A stretch of DNA of 64,000 bases. It comes from Dyadobacter sp. CY312 (GTDB lineage: Bacteria; Bacteroidota; Bacteroidia; Cytophagales; Spirosomataceae). Made by a program: the position numbers and the translations under genes. This document shows positions 44,662 through 53,598 of this stretch, piece after piece. Location: NCBI RefSeq assembly GCF_021390535.1, contig NZ_JAJUXG010000005.1:292932-356931 (forward strand). The letters run 5' to 3'. How positions within the stretch are numbered: position 1 is the first letter of the stretch; every line of letters begins with the position of its first letter. The notes beneath the pieces were generated by a model, which made no database searches, had not been told where the DNA came from, and saw only the letters and a program-made list of their open reading frames with translations.

Positions 44662-45200
44662 ATATTGTTTGATTATAAATTTTGTGATTGATACCGTGTC
44701 TCAGAGGACATGACAAAGGTGCAGGATGAAAACGGACCTGGAAATTTGTTATGATCAATCGCTGCGAACAGGTGATCAAGACGTCTTGTAAAAGGATTAA
44801 GGCGGTTTCTGAGCTTTTTAAAGGCAATTGAGCCATTCATCCCTCGGAGAAAGGTATTGGTCAGCGATTGTACGGTGTTGGAGCCGTTCGTCGGGGTGTT
44901 GAGGTAACACAGAGGGCCACGGAGTTACACAGAGATGTAGTTCGCGAGACAGAAATTGCCGCCAATTCACAAAAAAACTGGATAATATTCTCAATGCCAT
45001 CCGTGCAAAATCTGTGCATCCGTGGCGCTCTTATCACATTCTGGACAACTCCGTAATAAGAAAGCTGAATACAAAAGATGCCACGAAGTCACGAACTTGC
45101 TTAGATTGATAGGTAAACTAAATCCGTGCAAAATCTGTGTATCCGTGGCAATATGATCTCCGTGGCTCTCTTATTACACTCTTTGTAACCTGTAAGTCCC
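44662..45200. repeat. Gene-free spacer with several interspersed repeat pieces
   Basis: Repeat pieces at about 44903-44937 (ACACAGAGGGCCACGGAGTT), 44997-45030 (ATCCGTGCAAAATCTGTGCA then TCCGTGGC) and 45117-45165 (the same words again, ending CTCCGTGGCTCTCTTATTAC). They are direct repeats of one family, also found at 13.8 and 37.5 kb. Minus-strand open frames here overlap the repeats and look spurious. No gene was recognised. Confidence 0.65.
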
Positions 45201-45971
45201 TTACAAAAAATGTCTTCCCCGATTCTGAAAACCGTGAATCCCGCAGCTGATTAACAAAATTGCAGCGGAGGCAAGGGCTGTATAGTAGATCATTTCATTT
45301 TCCTGGTGGTTTGCGACAGCTACCGCCGCCAATGCCCATGCACCCACAACAGCGGATTCGCGCAGATTACGTATCCAGGTCAGCAGCAGGTTAACAACCA
45401 CCGCAGCAAGTACCATGATGATTGTCCAGGTAACGTCCGACAGTCCGAATCCGCTCCATTGTATCTTGGTAAGGTAGGCGGCTGCGTTGGCAATGAGCGC
45501 GACGCATATCCAGCCCAGGTACATGGCAAAAGGCCACCATTCAAAAACAATTTGTTTCAACGGAATCAGGTCCAGTTCCATGCGGGTGCGCAACATGATG
45601 GCACATAAAGACGAAAGAAGGAGTATCATGACAATAACCGACAGACCGGTATAATCATAAAGCCATGCTAAGATCCATAGACAGTTTGCGATACAGGACT
45701 GCACAAACATCCAGCCGATTCTGCCTACGATGGGACGCACCTCCGAGGGCTTCGACAAACCTTTGCTCTGGTAAATTATAAAGCTCGTGAGACCGATGTA
45801 AATAAGTCCCCAAATAGAAAAAGCATAACCGGCAGGCGTAAATAGGTTTTGGTACTGTGCCGAAACCGTCGCCATGGTGCTATTGTTGAATATGCCTGTA
45901 TTCGACAGGTAATTCAAAATAATGGTTACAATGAGTGCAACAATGTTTGAGATTTGCAGTGTTCTGTTCAT
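45201..45971 (-). CDS. TspO/MBR-like tryptophan-rich membrane protein
   Basis: 256-residue membrane protein with seven or so helices. The start region PAGYAFSIWGLIYIGLTSFI matches the TspO/MBR (tryptophan-rich sensory protein) family, and ILAWLYDYTG and NCLW are also typical. It is longer than classic TspO (about 160 residues, five helices), as in many Bacteroidota proteins. TspO proteins bind porphyrins or sterols; this long form has no known role. It stands alone between two repeat-bearing spacers. Confidence 0.8.
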   Translation of the reverse strand: MNRTLQISNIVALIVTIILNYLSNTGIFNNSTMATVSAQYQNLFTPAGYAFSIWGLIYIGLTSFIIYQSKGLSKPSEVRPIVGRIGWMFVQSCIANCLWILAWLYDYTGLSVIVMILLLSSLCAIMLRTRMELDLIPLKQIVFEWWPFAMYLGWICVALIANAAAYLTKIQWSGFGLSDVTWTIIMVLAAVVVNLLLTWIRNLRESAVVGAWALAAVAVANHQENEMIYYTALASAAILLISCGIHGFQNRGRHFL

Positions 45972-46194
45972 GTCAGGGCATTATAGCTTGTGGTTGAAAT
46001 TACTATTCTGCAATATTAAAATCATACCGACAACCTATTGTGATCGGCACTGGCATTTGAGGTAGGGTCGCAGCGTGTAAAATCAGGTAATGTAGCTGAA
46101 AATTGACGTAAGGGAACAACTTGTTTTGAAGTTTGACAGATTATGATCATTTTAGTCGGTTATACGATCCATTTTTCCCAAAACAAACAACAGG

Positions 46195-47715
46195 TTGTCA
46201 CAAAAAACGCTGCTTTTCTGGTTTTTTATTATCCTCAAATTCGGTCTTCATTGTATAATCATTTCTCCGGAATACGATTTACAGCGGGACGAATATCTGC
46301 ATCTTGATCAGGCCAAACATCTTGCCTGGGGCTATTTGTCTGTGCCACCTTTTACTTCCTGGACATCTTATATCATTCTTCTACTGGGTAATTCGGAGTT
46401 CTGGGTTAAGTTTTTCCCCGCGCTGTACGGCGTGCTAACAATGGCTGTAATCTGGAAAACCATTGAAGCGCTTGGTGGTGGTTTGTTTTCACTTGTTTTA
46501 GGAGCGACTGCTATTACCTTTTCAGTTCTGCTACGGATCAACATGCTATACCAGCCCAACTCGGCTGACATTCTTGCCTGGACGCTGATTTACTATGGCG
46601 TATTTCAATATCTAAGAACGGAGCAAAACAAATGGTTGTACATCGCCGCAGTAGCACTTGGTTTTGGCTTTTTAAATAAATACAATGTTGTTTTCCTTTT
46701 GGCGGGCCTTGCTCCCGCGCTTCTGCTGGCAGGAAAAGGAAAGATATTCCTAAACAAACACCTCTATTTCGCTGCCCTGCTTACCTTGCTGATCATTCTT
46801 CCCAACCTGATATGGCAATATCAGAATGGCTTTCCTGTTTTATTCCACATGAAACTGCTATCGAAAACGCAGCTCGTGCATGTAAACCGCGCTGACTTCC
46901 TGAAAGAGCAGATTTTATTTTTTTTCAGTTCGCTTTTTGTTATGCTCACTGCATTTACAGCTTTTTTTACATATGAGCCTTTTAAAAAGTATCGTATGTT
47001 TTTTTTGTCGTTCCTCATCACGCTGGCGCTTTTCACTTTTATGCGTGCAAAGGGATACTACGCGATAGGGCTTTACCCGATTTTTATGGCATTTGGTGCA
47101 GTGTACCTCGAATCACTTTTTGTCAGGAAACTGATGTGGCTCAGGATTGCGTCTGTTTTGGTTGTCCTGATTTTGTTTGTTCCGATATTCAATGTGGCAT
47201 TTCCTGTAAAAAGTCCCGATGAGATCGCCCGTAACCCGGAGGCGTATATGAAACTGGGTTTGCTGCGTTGGGAAGATGGTAAAAACCATACGCTGCCGCA
47301 GGATTTTGCGGATATGCTTGGTTGGAAAGAGCTGGCAAAAAAGGTCGATGAAGAGTATTCGAAAATCGGGGACAAAAAACATACGCTTGTACTTTGCGAT
47401 AATTACGGGCAGGCTGGCGCAATTAATTACTATTCAAAATTTAAGAATATCGGGGCTGTGACAGTCAATGCCGATTATATCAATTGGTTTCCGTTAGATG
47501 AGGAGATTGTAAATGTGATCCTGATACAAAATGCGGACGACGACGATCCTGACAGAAATAAAGAAAAGCCGCTTTTTCAGCAGGTAAGGCGGATTGGCAA
47601 AATTGAAGCGCCGTATGCCCGCGAATTTGGTACCAGCATCTATTCGCTGACAGGAGCAAAGGTTTCTATCAATGAAATTCTGAAGGGAGATATTGAGGAG
47701 GCTAGGTGGAAGTGA
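46195..47715 (+). CDS. GT39/ArnT-like dolichyl-phosphate-type mannosyltransferase family membrane protein
   Basis: 506 residues, about ten helices. The N-terminal loop SPEYDLQRDEYLHLDQAKHL carries the acidic residues (D/E near R-D-E) used by GT-C enzymes, followed by WGYLSVPPFTSW and a lipid-sugar-using fold. It probably transfers a sugar from a polyprenyl carrier to a lipid or a protein at the periplasmic face. The frame begins with TTG at 46195 and no better start was found, so the N-terminus is uncertain. Acceptor unknown. Confidence 0.8.
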   Translation: MSQKTLLFWFFIILKFGLHCIIISPEYDLQRDEYLHLDQAKHLAWGYLSVPPFTSWTSYIILLLGNSEFWVKFFPALYGVLTMAVIWKTIEALGGGLFSLVLGATAITFSVLLRINMLYQPNSADILAWTLIYYGVFQYLRTEQNKWLYIAAVALGFGFLNKYNVVFLLAGLAPALLLAGKGKIFLNKHLYFAALLTLLIILPNLIWQYQNGFPVLFHMKLLSKTQLVHVNRADFLKEQILFFFSSLFVMLTAFTAFFTYEPFKKYRMFFLSFLITLALFTFMRAKGYYAIGLYPIFMAFGAVYLESLFVRKLMWLRIASVLVVLILFVPIFNVAFPVKSPDEIARNPEAYMKLGLLRWEDGKNHTLPQDFADMLGWKELAKKVDEEYSKIGDKKHTLVLCDNYGQAGAINYYSKFKNIGAVTVNADYINWFPLDEEIVNVILIQNADDDDPDRNKEKPLFQQVRRIGKIEAPYAREFGTSIYSLTGAKVSINEILKGDIEEARWK

Positions 47716-47836
47716 GAGGGAGGCAATTCCAGGCTCGTTACTTGCTTTTAGTACGGCATTGCAATCAGTGGTGTTTATTGGAGCCATGATTCAGGATGCG
47801 ATTAACGATAGACAATTATATACCTACAACACCTGA

Positions 47837-48376
47837 ATGAGAGCTAACTTTCCAACAATAAAAACAGACCGATTATTGCTGAGACAATTCGTTGATGGTG
47901 ATCTTGAAAATGTTTACACAGGACTATCTAATCCGGATGTGATTAAATATTATGGCGTCAGCTTTGATAGCCTGGAAGCAACCAGAGAACAGATGGTTTG
48001 GTTTGCTGATTTGGAAAAGAAAGAAACGGGTATTTGGTGGGCGGTTTGTTCTTCAGATAAAAACACATTTTACGGAGGAATCGGGTTTAATAACTTATGT
48101 AAAGAACATAGGAAGGCAGAAATTGGATTCTGGTTACTTCCCGAATTTTGGGGTAAAGGAATTCTTAAAGAGGCAATGCCGTTGGTTCTCAACCACGCAT
48201 TCACATTTCATGGACTTCATCGAATTGAAGCGTTTGTAGAATCGGAAAATCAAAACTGTAAAATTTACCTCAACAAAATGAGCTTTCGACACGAAGGTAC
48301 CATGATAAATTGCGAAATTAAGAACAACGAGTTTATCAGTGTGGACATTTACGCAAGGCTAAAAACCGGGGAGTGA
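47837..48376 (+). CDS. RimJ/RimL-type GNAT acetyltransferase
   Basis: 179-residue GNAT of the ribosomal-protein-alanine-acetyltransferase-like group (acetyltransf_3). N-terminus FPTIKTDRLLLRQFVDGDLE; acetyl-CoA region IGFWLLPEFWGKGILKEAMP; end LHRIEAFVESENQNCKIYLN. The true substrate is not predictable. It overlaps the possible GTG start of the next gene, so the two may be co-translated, although the next gene's ATG is 80 bases downstream. Confidence 0.88.
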   Translation: MRANFPTIKTDRLLLRQFVDGDLENVYTGLSNPDVIKYYGVSFDSLEATREQMVWFADLEKKETGIWWAVCSSDKNTFYGGIGFNNLCKEHRKAEIGFWLLPEFWGKGILKEAMPLVLNHAFTFHGLHRIEAFVESENQNCKIYLNKMSFRHEGTMINCEIKNNEFISVDIYARLKTGE

Positions 48377-48456
48377 CCACCATTGGGCATACAAGAACAA
48401 AAGCCAATTTGCAGACTGGTGCATCCTTTGCGATTAAAAAAAACACGTTTCAAAAA

Positions 48457-49011
48457 ATGACCTTGATCCGACCTTACCGTGCCAGCTGGGCTACCGATTT
48501 CCTGAGTATCCGGGAGAAACTTACAAGTGTTCTGGGGGATATTTGTCTTAATATTGAGCACATTGGCAGTACTTCCGTGCCCGGTTTGGCAGCCAAACCC
48601 ATTATTGACATAGACATTGTTTATAATGAGTCATCCGATTTTGAGCTTATTAAATTGGCTCTTGAAACCTGTGGTTATTATCATAATGGTAATCAGGAAG
48701 TGGAGGGGAGGGAGGTGTTTAAAAGGCATGGCTCACAAGATCCCGTCCTTGATTTTATCAGTCATCATTTGTATGTGTGCCGTTACGATTCCGCCGAGTT
48801 ACAGAGGCATATTTTATTCAGAGACTATCTCAGGACGAATCCTGCTGCCCGGGATTATTATCAGCATCTGAAATATGAAATTGCGCGCGAAGCGGGTGAG
48901 GATCGCAAAAGATATGCAGCCATCAAAACAGTGAAGGCAGAATCATTTTTTATATATATTATACACTTGTCTGTGGCTGAGCACGACGGTTTTAGTAAAG
49001 TATTGTGCTGA
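48457..49011 (+). CDS. GrpB/UPF0157 family protein
   Basis: 184 residues from ATG at 48457 (MTLIRPYRASWATDF), the conserved start; a GTG frame 84 bases upstream is probably not used. Typical motifs are IEHIGSTSVPGLAAKPIIDI and DFISHHLYVC, near a nucleotidyltransferase-like fold (GrpB is in the minimal nucleotidyltransferase superfamily). No reaction has been proven for the family. Confidence 0.88.
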   Translation: MTLIRPYRASWATDFLSIREKLTSVLGDICLNIEHIGSTSVPGLAAKPIIDIDIVYNESSDFELIKLALETCGYYHNGNQEVEGREVFKRHGSQDPVLDFISHHLYVCRYDSAELQRHILFRDYLRTNPAARDYYQHLKYEIAREAGEDRKRYAAIKTVKAESFFIYIIHLSVAEHDGFSKVLC

Positions 49012-49023
49012 TTATGATTCGGT

Positions 49024-49482
49024 TTACTTCTTTCTGACATAGATCTCAATAATTTCCTGATCAATTCCCAGGCTGTCAATCTTCTCAATACCGGTTTGTA
49101 TCAGAGAATCGTTTTTCAGTTTGAGGTTGAAATGAAAATCGTGATTTTCCCATTCCCGGTAATTGCAATATGCCAGGTGTTCCGAATATTTCTTACCTTC
49201 CAACGTGTAAGTCCCGCTCCCGGCGCTAAAAACGGCAGAATCCTTTACGGCTTTATTGATGTCATGTTTAAAGAATGCAAAATCCTTGTCTGTGAACATC
49301 TTAATCATTTCCTGATTGGGAACAGGGTAGGTTTCCACCGTATCTCCTTTGGTAATAATTTTGCTGGCAACCAGCGTCCAGGAGCCAACAATTGATGGCG
49401 TTTCCGATGTGTTGCCGGAAGATTTTTTATCGCCGCAAGCACTCAATGTGACCAGCGAAAAAAGCAGAAGAGGTATTTTCAT
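49024..49482 (-). CDS. Lipocalin-like lipoprotein
   Basis: 152-residue lipoprotein with signal LVTLSACGDK (Cys at about 16). The mature part starts IVGSWTLVASKI, the usual lipocalin-like (DUF4488/lipocalin_4-type) start in Bacteroidota, and goes on as predicted beta-strands to EIIEIYVRKK. Convergent with the GrpB gene, 12 bases apart. Function unknown. Confidence 0.7.
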   Translation of the reverse strand: MKIPLLLFSLVTLSACGDKKSSGNTSETPSIVGSWTLVASKIITKGDTVETYPVPNQEMIKMFTDKDFAFFKHDINKAVKDSAVFSAGSGTYTLEGKKYSEHLAYCNYREWENHDFHFNLKLKNDSLIQTGIEKIDSLGIDQEIIEIYVRKK

Positions 49483-49599
49483 GTGTTAAATTTTAAATTG
49501 TTCTATTCAAACTCTGCACTGGAATGTTGCTTACATTTTAACGTCCTTCGGTTCGTTCTTCCACATTTCACTTTCCCCAAATTTCTTTTTCACGAAGAC

Positions 49600-50100
49600 T
49601 CAATCCCATAAAGTTGGCGTTCTTCCTGAATTTTCTAATCTTAACAAAAAGGCTTTGTTTGGTAACCCGCCTGCAAAACCCGTGAGCTTGCCGGATACAC
49701 CAATAACCCTATGACAGAGCGCAATGATCGAAATCGGGTTTTTACCGTTTGCGGCACCCACCGCCCGCACCGCTTTTATATCTCCCAGGTGCCTGGCTAT
49801 ATCGCCGTAAGTACGGGTTTCACCAAAAGGTATTGTCAGCAAAGTTTCCCATACTTTTTTCTGAAATTCGGTTCCGATAAAGTCCAGCGGCAGATCGAAT
49901 TTCGTTCGCTTTTTCTCGAAATATTCGCCAAGTTGTTTTTCTGTTTCGAGCAGAACGGGATTGGAAATATCTTCCATTCCGGGGTCAATTTTCACGCGAC
50001 CAGACTTCTCATTTTCCCAAAGCACAGCGGAGAGGCCATCTTCCGAGGCGATCAGTTTGAGCAGACCAACAGGCGAGTTTATTTGTTTATAATGGTTCAT
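49600..50100 (-). CDS. ogt: Methylated-DNA--protein-cysteine methyltransferase (Ogt type)
   Basis: 166-residue suicide repair protein that moves the methyl group from O6-methylguanine to its own Cys. The DNA-binding helix has RAVGAANGKNP with the Arg finger, and the acceptor Cys129 sits in ALCHRVIG. Most family members read PCHRV; here Pro is replaced by Leu, an unusual change next to the active Cys. The C-terminus GFAGGLPNKAFLLRLE is normal. The frame is intact. Confidence 0.9.
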   Translation of the reverse strand: MNHYKQINSPVGLLKLIASEDGLSAVLWENEKSGRVKIDPGMEDISNPVLLETEKQLGEYFEKKRTKFDLPLDFIGTEFQKKVWETLLTIPFGETRTYGDIARHLGDIKAVRAVGAANGKNPISIIALCHRVIGVSGKLTGFAGGLPNKAFLLRLENSGRTPTLWD

Positions 50101-50270
50101 AGAGGCTTTGCCATCGTGCTCAATGCTTTAAGATTGTAAACTTGCAGATTTAAACGTCAATTTGAAAAGTTTTCAAGAAAAGATCTTCCACAATCAGGTA
50201 ATGTCTGTTCATGATATACTTTAAGAATAATCAAGACATCGTAATATTCCGGACCTGTCAATTCACTTTT

Positions 50271-51098
50271 ATGAAAAAACTCCTGCTACTATCTATTTGT
50301 ATCCTTATTTATTCTGCCTTCGCTCCCCGAAAAATCACCTGGGTTGCGATCGGTGATTCTATTACTTATCTCAACGATCACCAGAATGAAACAGGTAACA
50401 GGGTCACAAAAGGATATATGACGCTGATCACAGAGAAATTTCCGCATGTGACATACATAAATAAGGGGTACAATGGTTGGACCTCAGTGAACATTGCTGA
50501 CAAAATTGAAACGCTGGGACTCGAAAAAGCGGATGTTTATACAGTATTTCTGGGAACCAATGACTGGTGGCAGGGTAAGACGCTGGGTACATACTCAGAC
50601 TATGAAAACAATACCGGTTCCGGAACGGTTTACGGAGCATTTAGGATCATCACCGGCAAGCTGAAAACGCTTAACAAAAAGGCGAAGATAATTCTTATCA
50701 CGCCTATGCAGCGCGGAGATTTTGTGTACATCAATAATGCCAAAAACAATGCTTTCGGCTCTTACAAACCCAAAAAAGATCAGGGGCTGGAACAATTTGC
50801 AGACGCGATTGTCGAGATTGGTCGGAGGGATAAGTTCCCTGTGGTGGATCTGTACCACGACAGTGGAATGAATCTTGAAAATATGGTCAATTTTAAAAGA
50901 TTGAAAGATGCCGCTACCGGCGAGTACAAAAATTATACATATCCGGAATATACTTCAATACCTTTCGATGCTGAAAAGGACGCATATCCATATCCGGTGG
51001 AGTCGATAAATATGACATACGATGGTCTGCATCCATCCGACAAAGGGTATCAGGTGATCGCCCGCATGATTGAGAAGAAGTGGAAAAAACTGAAATAA
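50271..51098 (+). CDS. Secreted SGNH/GDSL hydrolase
   Basis: 275-residue secreted esterase-like protein. ATG at 50271 begins a signal peptide (MKKLLLLSICILIYSAFAPR). Block I GDSITYLND gives the nucleophile Ser, block III has FLGTNDWW, and DGLHPSDKGYQ carries the catalytic Asp-x-x-His. The likely substrate is an acyl or acetyl ester on a carbohydrate or lipid. The class-3 lipase gene follows 43 bases later on the same strand. Confidence 0.9.
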   Translation: MKKLLLLSICILIYSAFAPRKITWVAIGDSITYLNDHQNETGNRVTKGYMTLITEKFPHVTYINKGYNGWTSVNIADKIETLGLEKADVYTVFLGTNDWWQGKTLGTYSDYENNTGSGTVYGAFRIITGKLKTLNKKAKIILITPMQRGDFVYINNAKNNAFGSYKPKKDQGLEQFADAIVEIGRRDKFPVVDLYHDSGMNLENMVNFKRLKDAATGEYKNYTYPEYTSIPFDAEKDAYPYPVESINMTYDGLHPSDKGYQVIARMIEKKWKKLK

Positions 51099-51141
51099 TG
51101 ATCGATTTCGATATATTTACACATACTCATATCTCACGTTT

Positions 51142-52248
51142 ATGACATTCACCCGACTTCTCCTCCTGGTCACGACCACCCTTTTTCCCGTTATCACAAA
51201 CGCGCAGGCTCTTAAACCGGGATTCGATAAGGCGGAATACATCGAACTTCTCAAAGTGAATCACCGCGTGCACATTGATGTTGCAAAATGGAGTGATACG
51301 CTGGGAACACCAGATCCTGAACAGTGCAAATTGGTTTATCGCTCTCCGGTTGTTGGTTTTGATAATTTGTGGGATCTCTGGAAAAAAAATAAGTCGGTCG
51401 GCGTAATAGCTGTGCGGGGCAGTGTGCAGACCGGACCAAGTTTTCTGGCCAATTTGTACGCCGCCATGGTGCCTGCGAAGGGGAGTTTGCAGTTAACAAA
51501 GGATGTCAGTTTCGATTATAATTTGTCTAATAATCCTAACGCCGCCGTGCATGTCGGCTGGTTGGTATCTATGGCGAATTTATCGGGAGACATTGTCGCC
51601 AAAATCGATTCCTGTTATAAGACAGGTATGAAAGAATTTATCCTGACGGGTCACAGCCAGGGTGGGGGGATTGTTTTTTTATTAAACAGTTATCTTGAAA
51701 ATCTGAAAGTACAGGGAAAATTACCCGCAGATATTCGCTTCAAAACCTATTGCAGTGCCGGACCAAAACCAGGTAATCTCTTTTATGCTTACGATTATGA
51801 GAATATGACCAGAGGAGGTTGGGCGTATAACGTTGTAAATACTGCGGACTGGGTACCCGATGTTCCTTTCACGGTGCAGACGGTGGATGATTTCACGGCA
51901 GTGAATCCGTTTCATGGAGCAAAGGCTCAGATCAAAAAACTTAAATTTCCCAAAAACATTGCGTTGCGCCACGTTTACGATCAGATGAGTAAGCCGAGCT
52001 ACAAAGCCAGGAAGAACTATCAGAAATATCTGGGAAAAATGGTTTCGCAAACCGTCAAAAAGCAATTTCCGGATTTTGTAACGCCTCAATATTACAACAG
52101 CAACTACTACGTAAGAACGGGGAATACCATCCCGCTTAATGCTGATGAGGAGTATTACAAACTATTCAGCAATGACCCTGCAAATCCCAACATCTGGCAG
52201 CACCATTTACCGAGGCCTTATTTGTATCTGGCAGAGAAACTGAAGTAA
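51142..52248 (+). CDS. Secreted class-3 (lipase_3) lipase-like protein
   Basis: 368 residues with signal peptide (FPVITNAQALK). The nucleophile elbow FILTGHSQGGGIVFLLNSYL, then the acid and base region (TADWVPDVPF, and ALRHVYDQ), fit the alpha/beta-hydrolase fold of lipase class 3. It would hydrolyse acyl esters outside the cytoplasm. It shares the strand with the SGNH gene upstream, so the two may be expressed together. It ends in a convergent hairpin. Confidence 0.88.
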   Translation: MTFTRLLLLVTTTLFPVITNAQALKPGFDKAEYIELLKVNHRVHIDVAKWSDTLGTPDPEQCKLVYRSPVVGFDNLWDLWKKNKSVGVIAVRGSVQTGPSFLANLYAAMVPAKGSLQLTKDVSFDYNLSNNPNAAVHVGWLVSMANLSGDIVAKIDSCYKTGMKEFILTGHSQGGGIVFLLNSYLENLKVQGKLPADIRFKTYCSAGPKPGNLFYAYDYENMTRGGWAYNVVNTADWVPDVPFTVQTVDDFTAVNPFHGAKAQIKKLKFPKNIALRHVYDQMSKPSYKARKNYQKYLGKMVSQTVKKQFPDFVTPQYYNSNYYVRTGNTIPLNADEEYYKLFSNDPANPNIWQHHLPRPYLYLAEKLK

Positions 52249-52255
52249 AACCCGG

Positions 52256-52296
52256 GTGAGAAGTGAAAAGTACCGTGCCTTCATTTCACTTCTCAC
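52256..52296. terminator. Bidirectional hairpin between convergent genes
   Basis: Perfect 13-bp stem, GTGAGAAGTGAAA (52256-52268) with TTTCACTTCTCAC (52284-52296), lies between the lipase stop (52248) and the DUF4468-like gene stop (52303). On the plus strand it is followed only by AAAATG, so it is more a barrier than a classic U-run terminator. Confidence 0.6.
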
Positions 52297-52302
52297 AAAA
52301 TG

Positions 52303-52857
52303 CTAGTTCTCCGACTGAACCATATATTCTTTCAGACTTGCCAGGAGTTTGTACATCGCATTGTTAATGTTTTGGTTGTCCGCTTTGGCGCGTTCAAGTG
52401 CAAGCTCCGCTTCCGCGCGTTTTTTTCGGTTGCTTTCCGTTTTAACAGCCATTTCTTTTTCCGCCACCAGATCGTTTTCTGTGGAGCCAAGTCGCGCCGG
52501 GGTACGATGCTGTGCGGTGCCGTCGAGCTTATTGATGCGCGCTTCATACTGATTATCATTACAGATGATCGTCATATCGAAACGGATGTAATCATACAAC
52601 GATGTTGACACCGGCGTGTAGGTATTGATCACCAGTGTGCCAGCTTGCGGATCCTGGCTGGTGACGGCATTCTCAAAATTTCCAAAAGTTCTTGTAACCC
52701 AGGTCTGAGCAGATTTATAAAGCGCTGCCCGGGATTTCTGTGGAGCCGATTTATCCGTGTAAGTTGCCTGTTTGAGCTCGTCAAGTGGAAGCGTGCTTTG
52801 TTGGCAGTAGGCGAGGTGTGAAAACGAGAGCAACAGTATAAGGCTGAGATATTTCAA
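52303..52857 (-). CDS. DUF4468-like secreted protein
   Basis: 184 residues with a signal peptide (FSHLAYCQQ). The middle part (TFGNFENAVTSQDPQAGTLVI, LYDYIRFDMTIICNDNQYEA) matches the DUF4468 TBP-like fold of Bacteroidota. The C-terminal 60 residues are a charged helix (SNRKKRAEAELALERAKADN). Function unknown. Confidence 0.8.
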   Translation of the reverse strand: MKYLSLILLLSFSHLAYCQQSTLPLDELKQATYTDKSAPQKSRAALYKSAQTWVTRTFGNFENAVTSQDPQAGTLVINTYTPVSTSLYDYIRFDMTIICNDNQYEARINKLDGTAQHRTPARLGSTENDLVAEKEMAVKTESNRKKRAEAELALERAKADNQNINNAMYKLLASLKEYMVQSEN

Positions 52858-53024
52858 AATATTTAAGGATTGATGATTTACCGTAAAATAAGTATAACGC
52901 TGGTTAAAGCCAATAGCGTACTGGTTGAATTTTATGTAATTATCTGTATATTAAATATTTAAAATTAATATGTACCTTTAAAGAAATCATCATTAATACA
53001 TTTCTCACTTAAAAAAACCAATTT

Positions 53025-53483
53025 ATGAACACTTTTATGAAACGCATTGCACCATTTTTAATGGTATTGGTTGTCTTGGGTTGCAGCAAAGACCACACAC
53101 CGGAAGATGTGGTAAAAAGAATCGCTTTGCCAATATCGGCGGATCAGGAAGTACCAGCGAAAAACAGTACGGGTTCTGGTTCAGCGGATGTGTATTACAA
53201 TAAGGTTACGCACATGCTAACCTTCACCATGACGTGGCAAAATATTTCGGATATCCCGACTGGCGCACATATTCATGGACCGGCAGCAAGAGGAGCTAAT
53301 GCAGGAATCAAATATGATTTTTTCAGCGCTTTTCCTAAAACGGCATCAGGGACTTTTTCAAGCGAAGTGCTTGTAGATGGATCCAAAATTGATGAGGCTC
53401 AACTTTTGGCCGGGATGTATTATTTTAACATCCACACCAAAAACAATCCCGGAGGTGAGATTCGTGGACAGATTGAATTCTGA
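53025..53483 (+). CDS. CHRD-domain lipoprotein
   Basis: 152 residues: a lipoprotein signal (LVVLGCSKD, Cys at 20) and a CHRD domain from about residue 35, with SGSADVYYNKVTHMLTFTMT, TGAHIHGPAARGANAG and the closing YYFNIHTKNNPGGEIRGQI. CHRD domains bind extracellular partners and occur in many secreted proteins; the bacterial role is unproven. The AT-rich DNA just upstream contains TACCTTTA (52973-52980), a seven-of-eight match to the -7 element. Confidence 0.9.
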   Translation: MNTFMKRIAPFLMVLVVLGCSKDHTPEDVVKRIALPISADQEVPAKNSTGSGSADVYYNKVTHMLTFTMTWQNISDIPTGAHIHGPAARGANAGIKYDFFSAFPKTASGTFSSEVLVDGSKIDEAQLLAGMYYFNIHTKNNPGGEIRGQIEF

Positions 53484-53598
53484 ATTTAGTGGAAAACGAA
53501 AATGACCGGATTTCGCAATACTGCATTTGGTGAATAAACGGCACCATTTTTGTAATATCGCAGTCATTATCATTTAACAACTAAAAACATTTGAATTT

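Noticed and set aside
44606..45000. Minus-strand open frames in the 44.6-45.0 kb spacer
   Set aside because: They run over repeat DNA and into the lipoprotein start; there is no signal of coding conservation.
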